A stretch of 47,441 nucleotides of DNA, from positions 3,754-51,194 of the forward strand of contig LAQA01000038.1 of the NCBI GenBank assembly GCA_000981625.1, written 5' to 3'. The stretch comes from Flavobacteriaceae bacterium ASP10-09a (GTDB taxonomy: Bacteria; Bacteroidota; Bacteroidia; Flavobacteriales; Flavobacteriaceae). Below are positions 17,463 to 26,224 of this stretch, piece after piece (positions within the stretch are counted from its first letter, which is position 1; each line of letters begins with the position of its first letter). The notes under the pieces were generated by a model. It ran no database searches, was not told the origin of the DNA, and saw only the letters and a list, made by a program, of their open reading frames with translations. The translations under genes and the position numbers were made by a program.

Positions 17463-18233
17463 ATGAAGGTAGTAATTTTAGCAGGTGGATTTGGTACTAG
17501 ATTAAGTGAGGAAACATCCTCTATTCCAAAACCTATGGTAAAAATCGGTGATAAACCTATTATTTGGCATATAATGAAACATTATTCTAGTTATGGTTTT
17601 AACGATTTTATAATACTAGGTGGTTATAAATCTTATGTAATTAAAGAGTATTTTGCAAATTATTATTTACATCAATCTGATGTAGAGTTTGATATGGAAA
17701 ATAATACGACTACTACGTTGGAGTCTAAGACTGAAAAATGGAAAGTAACGGTACTAGATACTGGATTAAATACGATGACGGGCGGACGATTAAAAAGAGC
17801 TGCTAAATATTTAGATGAACCTTTTATGCTAACTTATGGAGATGGCGTAAGCAATGTAAATATAGAAGAACTTGTAAATTTCCATAAAAATCATGATCAA
17901 AAAGTAACAATGACTTGTGTGCAGCCAGAAGCTAGATTTGGGGCCGTAGATATTAATGTAGAAAATAATATTGTGAATAGTTTTATGGAGAAACCTAAAG
18001 GCGATGGAGCTTGGATTAATGGAGGTTTCTTTGTTTGTGACCCTATGATTTTTGACTACATAGAGGATGATTCTACCATATGGGAACGAACTCCTTTAGA
18101 GAATATCGCGCATAACAAACTGCTTGCAGCTTTTAAACACCAAGGATTCTGGAAGCCAATGGATACGCTGAGAGATAAAAATCAATTAGAGTCTCAATGG
18201 GATGAAAATAAAGCACCTTGGAAAACATGGTAA
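17463..18233 (+). CDS. rfbF: Glucose-1-phosphate cytidylyltransferase
   Basis: The 256-residue enzyme makes CDP-glucose from glucose-1-phosphate and CTP, the entry step to CDP-6-deoxyhexoses. The N-terminal nucleotidyltransferase signature is LAGGFGTRLSEETSSIPKPM. Family features include YGDGVSNVNI, RFGAVDIN, FMEKPKGDGAWINGGFFV and FWKPMDTLRDKNQLE near the C-terminus. The length is normal for RfbF/DdhA. It starts 10 nt after the GT2 gene and its 3' end overlaps the rfbG start (ATGGTAA), so translation is likely coupled. Confidence 0.96.
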   Translation: MKVVILAGGFGTRLSEETSSIPKPMVKIGDKPIIWHIMKHYSSYGFNDFIILGGYKSYVIKEYFANYYLHQSDVEFDMENNTTTTLESKTEKWKVTVLDTGLNTMTGGRLKRAAKYLDEPFMLTYGDGVSNVNIEELVNFHKNHDQKVTMTCVQPEARFGAVDINVENNIVNSFMEKPKGDGAWINGGFFVCDPMIFDYIEDDSTIWERTPLENIAHNKLLAAFKHQGFWKPMDTLRDKNQLESQWDENKAPWKTW

Positions 18234-19333
18234 ATTTTGAATCACTTTTTGAAGGCATTTATAAAGATAAAAAAGTTTTATTAACCGGACATACAGGCTT
18301 TAAAGGAACTTGGCTAGCTCTTTGGCTAGAACAAATGGGTGCCAAAGTCTATGGCTTCTCATTAGAGAACGTGGATGAGAACAACCATTTACGCTTATTG
18401 AACCTAGGGATAGAAGAAAAAATAGACGACATTAGAAATGCAGGTGTTTTACAAAAGTATTTTGAAGAAGTACAACCAGATATTGTTTTTCATTTAGCAG
18501 CACAGGCTTTAGTAAGACAATCTTATAATGATCCTATAGAAACTTTTTCTACCAATGTAATGGGAAGTTTAAATGTCTATGAAGCGTGCAGAAAAACAGC
18601 TTCTGTAAAAGCCATTGTAAATGTAACTAGCGATAAATGTTACGAGAATAAGGAATGGGAATGGGGTTATAGAGAAAATGATCCCATGGGAGGATATGAT
18701 CCTTATAGTGCCTCTAAAGGTTGTTCGGAATTATTAACATCCTCTTATAGAAACTCTTATTTCAATACCAAAGATTTTGGTAATAAACACCAAGTATTGC
18801 TCGCTAGCGGTCGTGCAGGAAACGTAATTGGAGGTGGTGATTGGGCCGCAGATAGATTGATTCCTGATATTGTAAAAGCAACATCAATTAACGAAGCCGT
18901 TTTAATTAGAAACCCTAAAGCTACAAGGCCTTGGCAACATGTTTTAGAGCCATTAAGTGGATATTTAACACTAGGTTGGAAGTTATTAAAAAAGGATGTT
19001 TCCGTGGCTGATGGATGGAATTTTGGACCAGACAATCACAGTAATCTGCAAGTAGGAGATATTGTGAAATTATCTCATGAATGTTGGAATAGTATTCAAG
19101 TTGAAATCAGTAAAAATACAGACGAACATCACGAAGCAAATTTATTAATGCTAGATTGTTCTAAAGCAAATAAACTTTTAAAATGGCAAGCTGTTTGGGG
19201 AATAGATAAAACTATTGACAAAACAATAAGCTGGTATAAAGAGTATTACGAAAACAATAAAATTTTATCTCTTACTGATTTAACAGAATATGTATCAGAT
19301 GCAAAGACAGCAAATATTTTATGGGCATTATAG
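18227..19333 (+). CDS. rfbG: CDP-glucose 4,6-dehydratase
   Basis: This SDR-superfamily enzyme converts CDP-glucose to CDP-4-keto-6-deoxyglucose. The NAD-binding start LLTGHTGFKGTWLALWL is diagnostic for RfbG/DdhB. It also has FHLAAQALVRQSY, NVTSDKCYEN and the catalytic YSASKG. I chose the ATG at 18227 (MVNFESLFEG), which overlaps the rfbF stop; an in-frame TTG at 18218 would add three residues. It is 368 residues, normal for the family. No rfbH (3-dehydrase) follows, so the pathway should stay at the 6-deoxy stage rather than go to a 3,6-dideoxy sugar, unless rfbH lies elsewhere. Confidence 0.95.
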   Translation: MVNFESLFEGIYKDKKVLLTGHTGFKGTWLALWLEQMGAKVYGFSLENVDENNHLRLLNLGIEEKIDDIRNAGVLQKYFEEVQPDIVFHLAAQALVRQSYNDPIETFSTNVMGSLNVYEACRKTASVKAIVNVTSDKCYENKEWEWGYRENDPMGGYDPYSASKGCSELLTSSYRNSYFNTKDFGNKHQVLLASGRAGNVIGGGDWAADRLIPDIVKATSINEAVLIRNPKATRPWQHVLEPLSGYLTLGWKLLKKDVSVADGWNFGPDNHSNLQVGDIVKLSHECWNSIQVEISKNTDEHHEANLLMLDCSKANKLLKWQAVWGIDKTIDKTISWYKEYYENNKILSLTDLTEYVSDAKTANILWAL

Positions 19334-20226
19334 ACTTAAAAGGTAAAAAAATATTAGTTGTTGGTGGAAATGGCTATTTAGGACAATTTTTAGTAAAAGC
19401 TTTAAAAGAAAATAAAGCTGATGTTTTTGTGATTTCTAGGAATTGCGAACAATCAAATTCTCAATTTACAATTGATATTACCAATTTTGATGAAACATAC
19501 AAAATTATTCAAAAAATAAAACCAGATGTAGTGTATCATTTAGCAGCAAACATTAGCCGAAACAGAGATTTTTCTATTTATGAAAAAATGGCGGCTGTTA
19601 ACGTACAGGGTACTCTAAATGTATTAAAGTCTTTAGAAGGAATAGATGCTCATTTTATATTTACTTCTTCAAGTGAAATTTATGGAAATAATGTATCCCC
19701 ATTTCATGAAAATCAAATTCCTAAACCAGTATCACCTTATTCTTTAAGTAAGATAAGTGCAGAAGTGTTAGTGCAAACTTATTGCAATAATCACAGTAAA
19801 AAATTCACCAACTTAAGGGTTTTTAATTTTTACGGAGAAAATATGCCTGAAGGATTCTTTATTCCTCAAATGATTGAATCACTAAAAAGAGGTGAAGATT
19901 TTTTGATGACCAAAGGAGAACAGGTCAGAGATTTTTTATATGTAGGAGATGTTGTTGATGCATTAATTTTAACAGCCCAAAATACAAGTGCATATGGAGA
20001 AACCATGAACGTATGTAGTGGTAAAGGAACAAAATTAAGTAAATTAGCAACCGCAGTAAATACATCTATGAACACCAAAGCTAAAATTGTTTTGGGAGCA
20101 ATTCCATATAGGAATAATGAAGTTTGGGAAATGATAGGTGATCCATCAAAAATTAAAAAAAGTATAGGTTTTGAACCAAAAATCAGTGTTGATAAGGGTA
20201 TAGAAATTGTTATAAATAAATCATAA
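19321..20226 (+). CDS. NAD-dependent epimerase/4-ketoreductase (SDR) of the CDP-sugar pathway
   Basis: The 301-residue extended SDR has VVGGNGYLGQFLVKAL (dinucleotide binding), YHLAANISRNRD, FTSSSEIYG and the catalytic YSLSK near residue 140, plus LRVFNFYGENMPEGFFI and VRDFLYVGDVVDAL. Its start overlaps the rfbG stop by 13 nt, so it most likely acts on CDP-4-keto-6-deoxyglucose, as a 4-reductase or epimerase like the abequose/paratose synthases do on their own CDP-4-keto substrates. The exact product is not predictable by eye. Confidence 0.85.
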   Translation: MGIIDLKGKKILVVGGNGYLGQFLVKALKENKADVFVISRNCEQSNSQFTIDITNFDETYKIIQKIKPDVVYHLAANISRNRDFSIYEKMAAVNVQGTLNVLKSLEGIDAHFIFTSSSEIYGNNVSPFHENQIPKPVSPYSLSKISAEVLVQTYCNNHSKKFTNLRVFNFYGENMPEGFFIPQMIESLKRGEDFLMTKGEQVRDFLYVGDVVDALILTAQNTSAYGETMNVCSGKGTKLSKLATAVNTSMNTKAKIVLGAIPYRNNEVWEMIGDPSKIKKSIGFEPKISVDKGIEIVINKS

Positions 20227-20228
20227 TT

Positions 20229-21413
20229 ATGTCATTATTCAAAAAAAAATTTAAAAGACTATTTAACGTACTAATTGCTTTGGTTATAGGTTATTCTGTT
20301 ATTTATGGTTTGGCAGCTGTAAGTAAAAGTTCTAAAGGACCCTTAGGAGGGTTTTTAGAAAACATGGGCGATATGGTTCAGAATATAGAGCACGATGCGA
20401 TTTTAGGAAAAAGAGAAAAGAATAGAGAAGATAAATTAAGTTGGTTCAAAGATCAAAGAAAAAATAAGCACTCACTACTAAAGACTAAATACATTCTTTT
20501 TGGAGCGTCTGATGATAGTAAAGGAGAGTCTTATGAAAATATCATTAATTTAGAAGATTCTTTAGCTTTGACATTTCCTATTATACACATTTATAAAGCT
20601 TGGGGAGAAAATCCAGAGTACAAGTTTCCAAAAAATGAAGTAAATGCAATTGTTAGAATAGGTTCTGTTCCCATGATTACTTGGGAACCTTGGTTAGGTA
20701 AATTTTCAAAAGAAAATTTTCCTAAGATCAAAGACCCGGAAATAAGAAATAATCATGGTTTGAAATCTGTTGCTAATGGTGATTATGATCTATTTATAAA
20801 AGAATGGGCAGCAGAAGCAAAAAAAGTAGGCTACCCAATTTATTTAAGAATGGGACATGAGATGAATGATCCATATCGTTATCCATGGGGACCTCAAAAT
20901 AATGATCCTTCAGAGTTTGTTGCAGCGTTTAGACACGTTCACGATGTATTTGATTCAGTTGGAGCTTCCAATGTTATATGGATTTGGAGTCCACATCTAA
21001 CTTATGGGAAATTTAAAGAATATTACCCAGGATCTGATTATGTAGATGTAGTTGCAACAGGAGCTTTAAACTATGGAACAAGCACAAGTTGGAGTGATTG
21101 GTGGACTTTTGAACAAATTTTTGGTAATTATTACGAACAATTGGCTGCTTTTTATAAACCAATAATGATTGCTGAATTTGGGTCTTTAAAACCAGGAGGA
21201 GATAGAGCAAAATGGTTTGGAGATACTTTTGATAATTTTTATAATAAGTATCCTTTCGTAAATTCTATTGTCTTTTTTCATTATTCAAGTGATGGAAGTA
21301 CTACTTATAAAAATGTAAGTTGGTATATAAAAAATGATAATGAAGTAACTACAGAAATTAAAAAACAATTAAAAAAATGGGCTCCAAGCATTAAACAACC
21401 AGGTATGGAGTAA
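20229..21413 (+). CDS. Membrane-anchored GH26 glycoside hydrolase
   Basis: The 394-residue protein has one N-terminal membrane anchor or uncleaved signal (about 10-30, LFNVLIALVIGYSVIYGLAA) and a GH26 (beta/alpha)8 domain (about 88-380). The acid/base Glu is in RMGHEMND (Glu211) and the nucleophile Glu in MIAEFGS (Glu316), both in the expected GH26 settings; IWIWSPHLTYG and FHYSSDG line the cleft. GH26 enzymes cut beta-1,4-mannan and some beta-glucans. As the last operon gene, 2 nt after the epimerase, it probably trims or releases the polymer in the periplasm, like BcsZ (cellulose) or AlgL (alginate). Confidence 0.92.
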   Translation: MSLFKKKFKRLFNVLIALVIGYSVIYGLAAVSKSSKGPLGGFLENMGDMVQNIEHDAILGKREKNREDKLSWFKDQRKNKHSLLKTKYILFGASDDSKGESYENIINLEDSLALTFPIIHIYKAWGENPEYKFPKNEVNAIVRIGSVPMITWEPWLGKFSKENFPKIKDPEIRNNHGLKSVANGDYDLFIKEWAAEAKKVGYPIYLRMGHEMNDPYRYPWGPQNNDPSEFVAAFRHVHDVFDSVGASNVIWIWSPHLTYGKFKEYYPGSDYVDVVATGALNYGTSTSWSDWWTFEQIFGNYYEQLAAFYKPIMIAEFGSLKPGGDRAKWFGDTFDNFYNKYPFVNSIVFFHYSSDGSTTYKNVSWYIKNDNEVTTEIKKQLKKWAPSIKQPGME

Positions 21414-21822
21414 CTATTATTTATTTTTAAAGTTGCCTTTTAAAAAGAACTATTATACTTATAGGTACTTAAAATTTGTAATTAAAGAGTCGGCATCTGC
21501 ATGTACTATTTTAGTATTATTAGAAAAGTGTACCACATTAAATTTGTGGTAAAAAATTATTTAGGCTATAAAATAGGGCCTTAAACAGGACGTATGATAA
21601 AATTCTTTGAACTAGCATAATTTTAATTATTAGGAAGGATAGTATTTTTTCTTTTAAAATCTTCAAAAATTATCTTCTTTACTAATAGCACAATAAAATA
21701 AAAATTCACATTTTACTTTTTTTTTAAAGTAATTTCGAGTAGTTTATGGTGTAAGTTATACCCTAATTTTCGACAAAGATTGGAAGTACATTATATTAAA
21801 TAAAAAAGAAAGAAACTACTTT
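21414..21822. other. Intergenic region between exopolysaccharide and redox operons
   Basis: No gene is seen. It contains a hairpin with a perfect 7-bp stem (TACCACA 21531-21537 / TGTGGTA 21545-21551). A TAAATTTG match overlaps it but is far from msrB. The msrB promoter is not evident; TAATTTTC near 21762 is an imperfect -7 candidate. Confidence 0.45.
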
Positions 21823-22284
21823 ATGCTAACATGGAAAGAAGTAATAAACTTCGCAACTAAAGGAAATCCAACTCCAGATAAAAGAGTTGAAAAAACTGAA
21901 AAAGAATGGAAAAGTCTATTAACTCCTGAACAATTTAGAGTTACAAGACAAAAAGGTACAGAAAGACCAAATTCTGGAGCTTTATGTAGTATTTATGATG
22001 AAGGAAAATACAATTGTATTTGTTGTAACACTGCGTTATTTGACTCTACAATTAAGTTTGACTCTAGTTCTGGTTGGCCAAGTTTTACCCAACCAATTAA
22101 AGAAAATGCCATAAAATATCATAAAGATGTTTCTTTTGGTATGATTCGAGTTGAAGTAATGTGTAACACTTGTGATGCACATTTAGGACATATTTTTCCT
22201 GACGGACCAGCACCAAACGGATTGCGTTATTGTGTTAATTCAGAAGCGATGTCATTAGAGAAAGGAAAGTTTAAAAATGAGTAA
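21823..22284 (+). CDS. msrB: Peptide-methionine (R)-S-oxide reductase MsrB
   Basis: MsrB reduces the R-epimer of methionine sulfoxide in proteins. The 153-residue protein has the four zinc cysteines (Cys65/Cys68 in CICC, Cys114/Cys117 in CNTC), the SSSGWPSF signature and the catalytic Cys137 in LRYCVNSEAM. There is no signal peptide, so it is cytosolic. Its stop overlaps the msrA start by 8 nt, and the two enzymes together cover both sulfoxide epimers. Confidence 0.97.
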   Translation: MLTWKEVINFATKGNPTPDKRVEKTEKEWKSLLTPEQFRVTRQKGTERPNSGALCSIYDEGKYNCICCNTALFDSTIKFDSSSGWPSFTQPIKENAIKYHKDVSFGMIRVEVMCNTCDAHLGHIFPDGPAPNGLRYCVNSEAMSLEKGKFKNE

Positions 22285-22813
22285 AAACATACAAATTGCC
22301 ACTTTAGGAGGTGGTTGTTTTTGGTGTACAGAAGCTGTATTCCAAGAAGTAAGAGGTGTAGAAAAAGTGGTTTCTGGTTATGCTGGAGGAAACGCCCCAG
22401 GAAGACCAACGTATCGTGAAATCTGTTCTGGATTGTCTGGTTTTGCAGAAGTAATTCGAATTACTTTTGATGCAACCATTATTTCTTACGAAAATATTTT
22501 AGTTATTTTTATGACGACGCACGACCCAACAACATTAAACAGACAAGGCGCAGACAGAGGCACTCAATACCGATCTGTAATTTATCATTACAATGAAAAT
22601 CAACAAAAAATTGCAGCAGAAGTATTGACGCAAATTCAACCTTATTTTTCTGATAAAATAATGACAGAAATTAGTCCTTTGCCTATTTTTTATGAAGCGA
22701 CACAAGAGCATCAAGATTTTTATAAGAATAATAACGGGCAAGGGTATTGCACTTTTGTAATTGAACCAAAATTAGCGAAATTGCGAAAATTACATGCAGA
22801 TAAATTAAAGTAG
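22277..22813 (+). CDS. msrA: Peptide-methionine (S)-S-oxide reductase MsrA
   Basis: The 178-residue cytosolic MsrA has the catalytic GGGCFWCTEAVFQ (Cys14), SGYAGG, TYREICSG and HDPTTLNRQGADRGTQYRS, all canonical. It is translationally coupled to msrB. The last residues lack the long recycling tail with extra cysteines, so regeneration probably uses thioredoxin or the neighbouring glutaredoxin-like protein and the second cysteine of the CFWC motif. Confidence 0.97.
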   Translation: MSKNIQIATLGGGCFWCTEAVFQEVRGVEKVVSGYAGGNAPGRPTYREICSGLSGFAEVIRITFDATIISYENILVIFMTTHDPTTLNRQGADRGTQYRSVIYHYNENQQKIAAEVLTQIQPYFSDKIMTEISPLPIFYEATQEHQDFYKNNNGQGYCTFVIEPKLAKLRKLHADKLK

Positions 22814-22857
22814 TTTATAGCCTTCTCAAGAATTATAATCAGTATCAATAAAATAAT

Positions 22858-23094
22858 ATGGTTAAATTATATGGTACAGAAAAATGCCGTAAAACTCAAT
22901 ATTATAAAACATTTTTAGAAACGCGTAATATAGATTTCGTGTTTCTAGATGTTAAAAATAATGAAGAATGTGCAGCAGAATTACGTAACTTGTATCAAAA
23001 TAAAAAACTAAATTTCCCTACGATTACTCTTAATGATAAAAAATTAAGAAATCCTTCTGATGCAGATCTTCAAAAATGGATTGATAAATTATAA
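22858..23094 (+). CDS. Glutaredoxin-like protein with CRKT site
   Basis: This 78-residue thioredoxin-fold protein begins VKLYGTEKCRKTQYY, with a single cysteine where glutaredoxins have CxxC (CRKT, Cys10). It has the cis-Pro loop (LNFPTITLND, Pro54) and the KLRNPSDADLQKW helix typical of small glutaredoxins. A monothiol site suggests deglutathionylation or a redox-relay role rather than disulfide reduction. Its position between msrA and selO fits a role in this redox cluster. An ArsC/Spx-like origin is less likely given the short length. Confidence 0.85.
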   Translation: MVKLYGTEKCRKTQYYKTFLETRNIDFVFLDVKNNEECAAELRNLYQNKKLNFPTITLNDKKLRNPSDADLQKWIDKL

Positions 23095-23186
23095 AAAACC
23101 ATAACGGGCATTGTGCAGTTATTAAAAGAGACGAAAACTACTTATTTAAATTTCTGAATAACTAATTGCTCCAAAATTTAATATAA

Positions 23187-24743
23187 ATGAACTTAAATAT
23201 AGTAAACACTTTTATATCAGAATTGCCTGCAGATTCTGATTTAGAAAACTCAAGAAGACAAGTCACTGAAGCAGTATTCTCTTATGTAAATCCGAAGAAA
23301 ACGAAAGACCCAAAAGTAATTCACGTTTCGCAAGAAATGGCTTCTGAGTTAAATATTTCCGAAGAAGAAACAAATTTAGATTTCTTTAAAAGCATCTTTA
23401 CAGGAAATAAAATCTATCCGAAGACAAAGCCATTTTCTATGTGTTATGGAGGACATCAGTTTGGTAATTGGGCAGGACAATTAGGAGATGGAAGAGCCAT
23501 TAATTTATTTGAAGTTGAACATCAAAATAAAAACTGGAAAGTACAATTAAAAGGTGCTGGAGAAACACCTTTTTCTAGAACGGCAGACGGATTAGCTGTT
23601 TTACGATCCTCCGTTAGAGAGTATTTATGCAGTGAAGCAATGTTTCATTTAGGTGTTCCAACAACACGTGCTTTGTCTTTAAGCTTGTCTGGAGATGCTG
23701 TTTTACGTGATGTATTGTATGATGGAAACCAAGCATTTGAAAAAGGCGCAATTGTTTCTAGAATTTCTCCAAGTTTTTTACGCTTTGGTAATTATGAAAT
23801 TTTTACAGCTAGAGAAGATGTCGAAAATTTAAAAAAATTGGTTGATTATACGATCAAACATCATTTTTCGCATTTAGGAGAACCCTCCAAAGAAAACTAT
23901 ATCAACTTTTTTAAAGAGGTATCAGCAAGCACTTTAGACATGATTATTCATTGGCAACGCGTTGGTTTCGTACATGGAGTTATGAATACTGATAACATGT
24001 CAATTTTAGGTTTAACGATCGATTTTGGGCCTTATGGTTGGCTAGAAGGTTTTGATTTTGGATGGACTCCAAATACAACAGATCGCCAACATAAAAGATA
24101 CAGATACGGCAATCAGCCAAATATGGGTTTGTGGAATTTATACCAACTAGCAAATGCTTTATATCCAATCATTGAAGAAGTTGAACCTTTGGAGGCGATT
24201 TTAAATCAATATAAAGTTGATTTTGAACAACAATCATTTACAATGATGAAATCGAAATTAGGTTTATTTACTTCGGATGAAAATGATGCAGTATTAATTC
24301 AGCATTTAGAAGATACTTTGCAATTAACAGAAACTGACATGACAATTTTCTTTAGGAATTTAAGTAGTTTTTCTAATGAGAAATCAGGATTTTATTTGGT
24401 AGAAAAAGCTTTTTACGAATTAGAAGATTTTTCGGATGCAATAAAAATGAAATGGATTAACTGGTTTGAAAAATATTCAGAAAGACTTCAAAAAGAAACA
24501 ACTTCATCCAAAGAAAGAAAAGAAAAAATGGATGCTGTAAATCCTAAATATGTATTGCGTAATTACATGTCTCAATTAGCAATTGACGCAGCAGATAAAG
24601 GTGATTATACTTTAATTGATGAATTATTTCAACTCTTAAAAAGACCATATGCTGAGCAACCGGAAAATGAAAAATGGTTTGCAAAAAGACCAGAATGGGC
24701 GCGAAATAAAGTAGGTTGTTCTATGTTATCTTGTAGTTCATAA
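23187..24743 (+). CDS. selO: Protein adenylyltransferase SelO (YdiU family)
   Basis: The 518-residue pseudokinase-fold enzyme transfers AMP to protein hydroxyls. Family signatures: CYGGHQFGNWAGQLGDGRAI, QLKGAGETPFSR, LRSSVREYLCSEAM, the HGVMNTDNMSILGLTIDFG catalytic/metal region (about 262-280) and WARNKVGCSMLSCSS at the end. The C-terminal Cys pair occupies the place where some homologs carry selenocysteine and could form a redox switch. In E. coli, SelO modifies redox-related targets, reported to include a glutaredoxin. Here a glutaredoxin-like gene sits directly upstream. Confidence 0.95.
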   Translation: MNLNIVNTFISELPADSDLENSRRQVTEAVFSYVNPKKTKDPKVIHVSQEMASELNISEEETNLDFFKSIFTGNKIYPKTKPFSMCYGGHQFGNWAGQLGDGRAINLFEVEHQNKNWKVQLKGAGETPFSRTADGLAVLRSSVREYLCSEAMFHLGVPTTRALSLSLSGDAVLRDVLYDGNQAFEKGAIVSRISPSFLRFGNYEIFTAREDVENLKKLVDYTIKHHFSHLGEPSKENYINFFKEVSASTLDMIIHWQRVGFVHGVMNTDNMSILGLTIDFGPYGWLEGFDFGWTPNTTDRQHKRYRYGNQPNMGLWNLYQLANALYPIIEEVEPLEAILNQYKVDFEQQSFTMMKSKLGLFTSDENDAVLIQHLEDTLQLTETDMTIFFRNLSSFSNEKSGFYLVEKAFYELEDFSDAIKMKWINWFEKYSERLQKETTSSKERKEKMDAVNPKYVLRNYMSQLAIDAADKGDYTLIDELFQLLKRPYAEQPENEKWFAKRPEWARNKVGCSMLSCSS

Positions 24744-24758
24744 AACCAAATAAACACT

Positions 24759-25703
24759 ATGAAATTAGGATTAGGAACCGCAGCTTTAGGAAGACCTCAA
24801 TATATAAATGTTCGTCAAAATAATAATGAGGGTTCTGATTTGGAAACTTTCAGAAAACATAGTTTTCAAGTATTAGAAGACGCTTATAATTTGGGAATTC
24901 GTTATTTTGATACAGCTCCTGGTTATGGTTTAGCCGAAAGATTAGTATTAGAATGGCTGCAAACTAAGAATGATAAAACGATTGAAATTGCCACAAAATG
25001 GGGCTATACGTACACCGCTAATTTTGATACAAATGCAACTATTCATGAAGTAAAAGAACATAGTTTAGCAAAATTAAACGAACAATGGGGTTTTTCTAAA
25101 CAACTACTACCCTATTTAAAAGTATATCAAATTCATTCTGCAACACTAGAAACTGGCGTTTTGGGGAATAAAGAAGTTTTAGCGCAATTAGCTTTTTTAA
25201 AAAAAACACATCGCCTTAAAATAGGTATAACAACATCAGGTACAAATCAAGTTGAAGTAATAAAAAAAGCGTTAGAAATTTTGGTTGATGGAGAATCAAT
25301 TTTTGATTTATTTCAAGTAACTTATAATTTTTTAGATCAAAGTTTAAAAGAAATTTTAGCCGAATTAATTCGTCAAAATAAATCGATTGTTGTTAAAGAA
25401 GCTATGGCAAATGGTCGCATTTTTAAAAATGAAAGATATCCTCATTATAATAAAATGTATTCAGTTTTATATAATTTATCAAAAAAACACAACGTAGGTA
25501 TAGATGCCATTTCTCTTAAATATTGTGAACAAACAATTGCCGATAGCATAGTTTTAAGTGGTGCAAGCAATACTAAACAATTGAAAGAAAATTTAAAAAT
25601 GAATTCATTTTCTCTTTCCATTGATGATATTGAGGTCTTGAATTCTTTTAAAACTACGCCAGAATCTTATTGGATAGAAAGAAAAAAATTACAATGGAAT
25701 TAG
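24759..25703 (+). CDS. Aldo/keto reductase
   Basis: The 314-residue AKR-fold oxidoreductase has LGLGTAALGRPQY at the N-terminus, the catalytic Asp/Tyr in YFDTAPGYGLAERL, Lys in IATKWGY and His in YQIHSAT. It is likely NADPH dependent and similar to D-threo-aldose 1-dehydrogenase-like AKRs; the substrate is unknown. It starts 15 nt after selO and overlaps the next gene by 10 nt, so it belongs to the redox operon and may detoxify carbonyls formed under oxidative stress. Confidence 0.9.
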   Translation: MKLGLGTAALGRPQYINVRQNNNEGSDLETFRKHSFQVLEDAYNLGIRYFDTAPGYGLAERLVLEWLQTKNDKTIEIATKWGYTYTANFDTNATIHEVKEHSLAKLNEQWGFSKQLLPYLKVYQIHSATLETGVLGNKEVLAQLAFLKKTHRLKIGITTSGTNQVEVIKKALEILVDGESIFDLFQVTYNFLDQSLKEILAELIRQNKSIVVKEAMANGRIFKNERYPHYNKMYSVLYNLSKKHNVGIDAISLKYCEQTIADSIVLSGASNTKQLKENLKMNSFSLSIDDIEVLNSFKTTPESYWIERKKLQWN

Positions 25704-26212
25704 CTAAAATTTCTTTTGGTGGTGGATGTCATTGGTGTACAGAGGCAGTTTTTCAAACTTTAGTTGGCGTCACTAAAGTAGAACAAGGTTGGGTTTCATC
25801 AACTAAAGAAAATAGTGCTTTTTCTGAAGCTGTAGTTGTTCATTTTAATGTCAAGGATATTAATTTGGAAACCTTGATTGAAATTCATTTACGAACTCAT
25901 AAGAGCACTAAAAATCATTCTATGAGAACTAAATATCGTTCGGCTATTTATTATTTCTCTCAGCATGAAAAAGAAAAAAGTCAAAAAATAATTAAAGAAT
26001 TACAATTTGATTTTGAAGATAAAATCATCACACAAATATTAGAGTTTAAAAGATTTAAACCTTCAATAGAAGAATTTCAGAACTACTATCAATCAAATCC
26101 TGATAAACCTTTCTGTGAAAATTATATCAATCCAAAATTACAGTTTTTATTACAAAACTTCTCAAATCACGTTCGTAAGAGTAAAGTCCGGCATCTTATC
26201 TCGACTATCTAA
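25694..26212 (+). CDS. Divergent MsrA-family protein
   Basis: The 172-residue MsrA homolog has an altered active site. It keeps the catalytic Cys in GGGCHWCTEAVFQ, but Phe is His. GYAGG has become GWVSS, TYREICSGLSGFAEV has shrunk to SAFSEAV, and HDPTTLNRQGADRGTQYRS is cut to HKSTKNHSMRTKYRS. I chose the ATG at 25694 inside the end of the AKR gene; an in-frame TTG at 25670 would add eight residues. It may act on a different sulfoxide, such as free methionine sulfoxide, or have low activity. The C-terminus (HVRKSKVRHLISTI) is unusual and basic. Confidence 0.88.
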   Translation: MELAKISFGGGCHWCTEAVFQTLVGVTKVEQGWVSSTKENSAFSEAVVVHFNVKDINLETLIEIHLRTHKSTKNHSMRTKYRSAIYYFSQHEKEKSQKIIKELQFDFEDKIITQILEFKRFKPSIEEFQNYYQSNPDKPFCENYINPKLQFLLQNFSNHVRKSKVRHLISTI

Positions 26213-26224
26213 AAAATCAAAATA

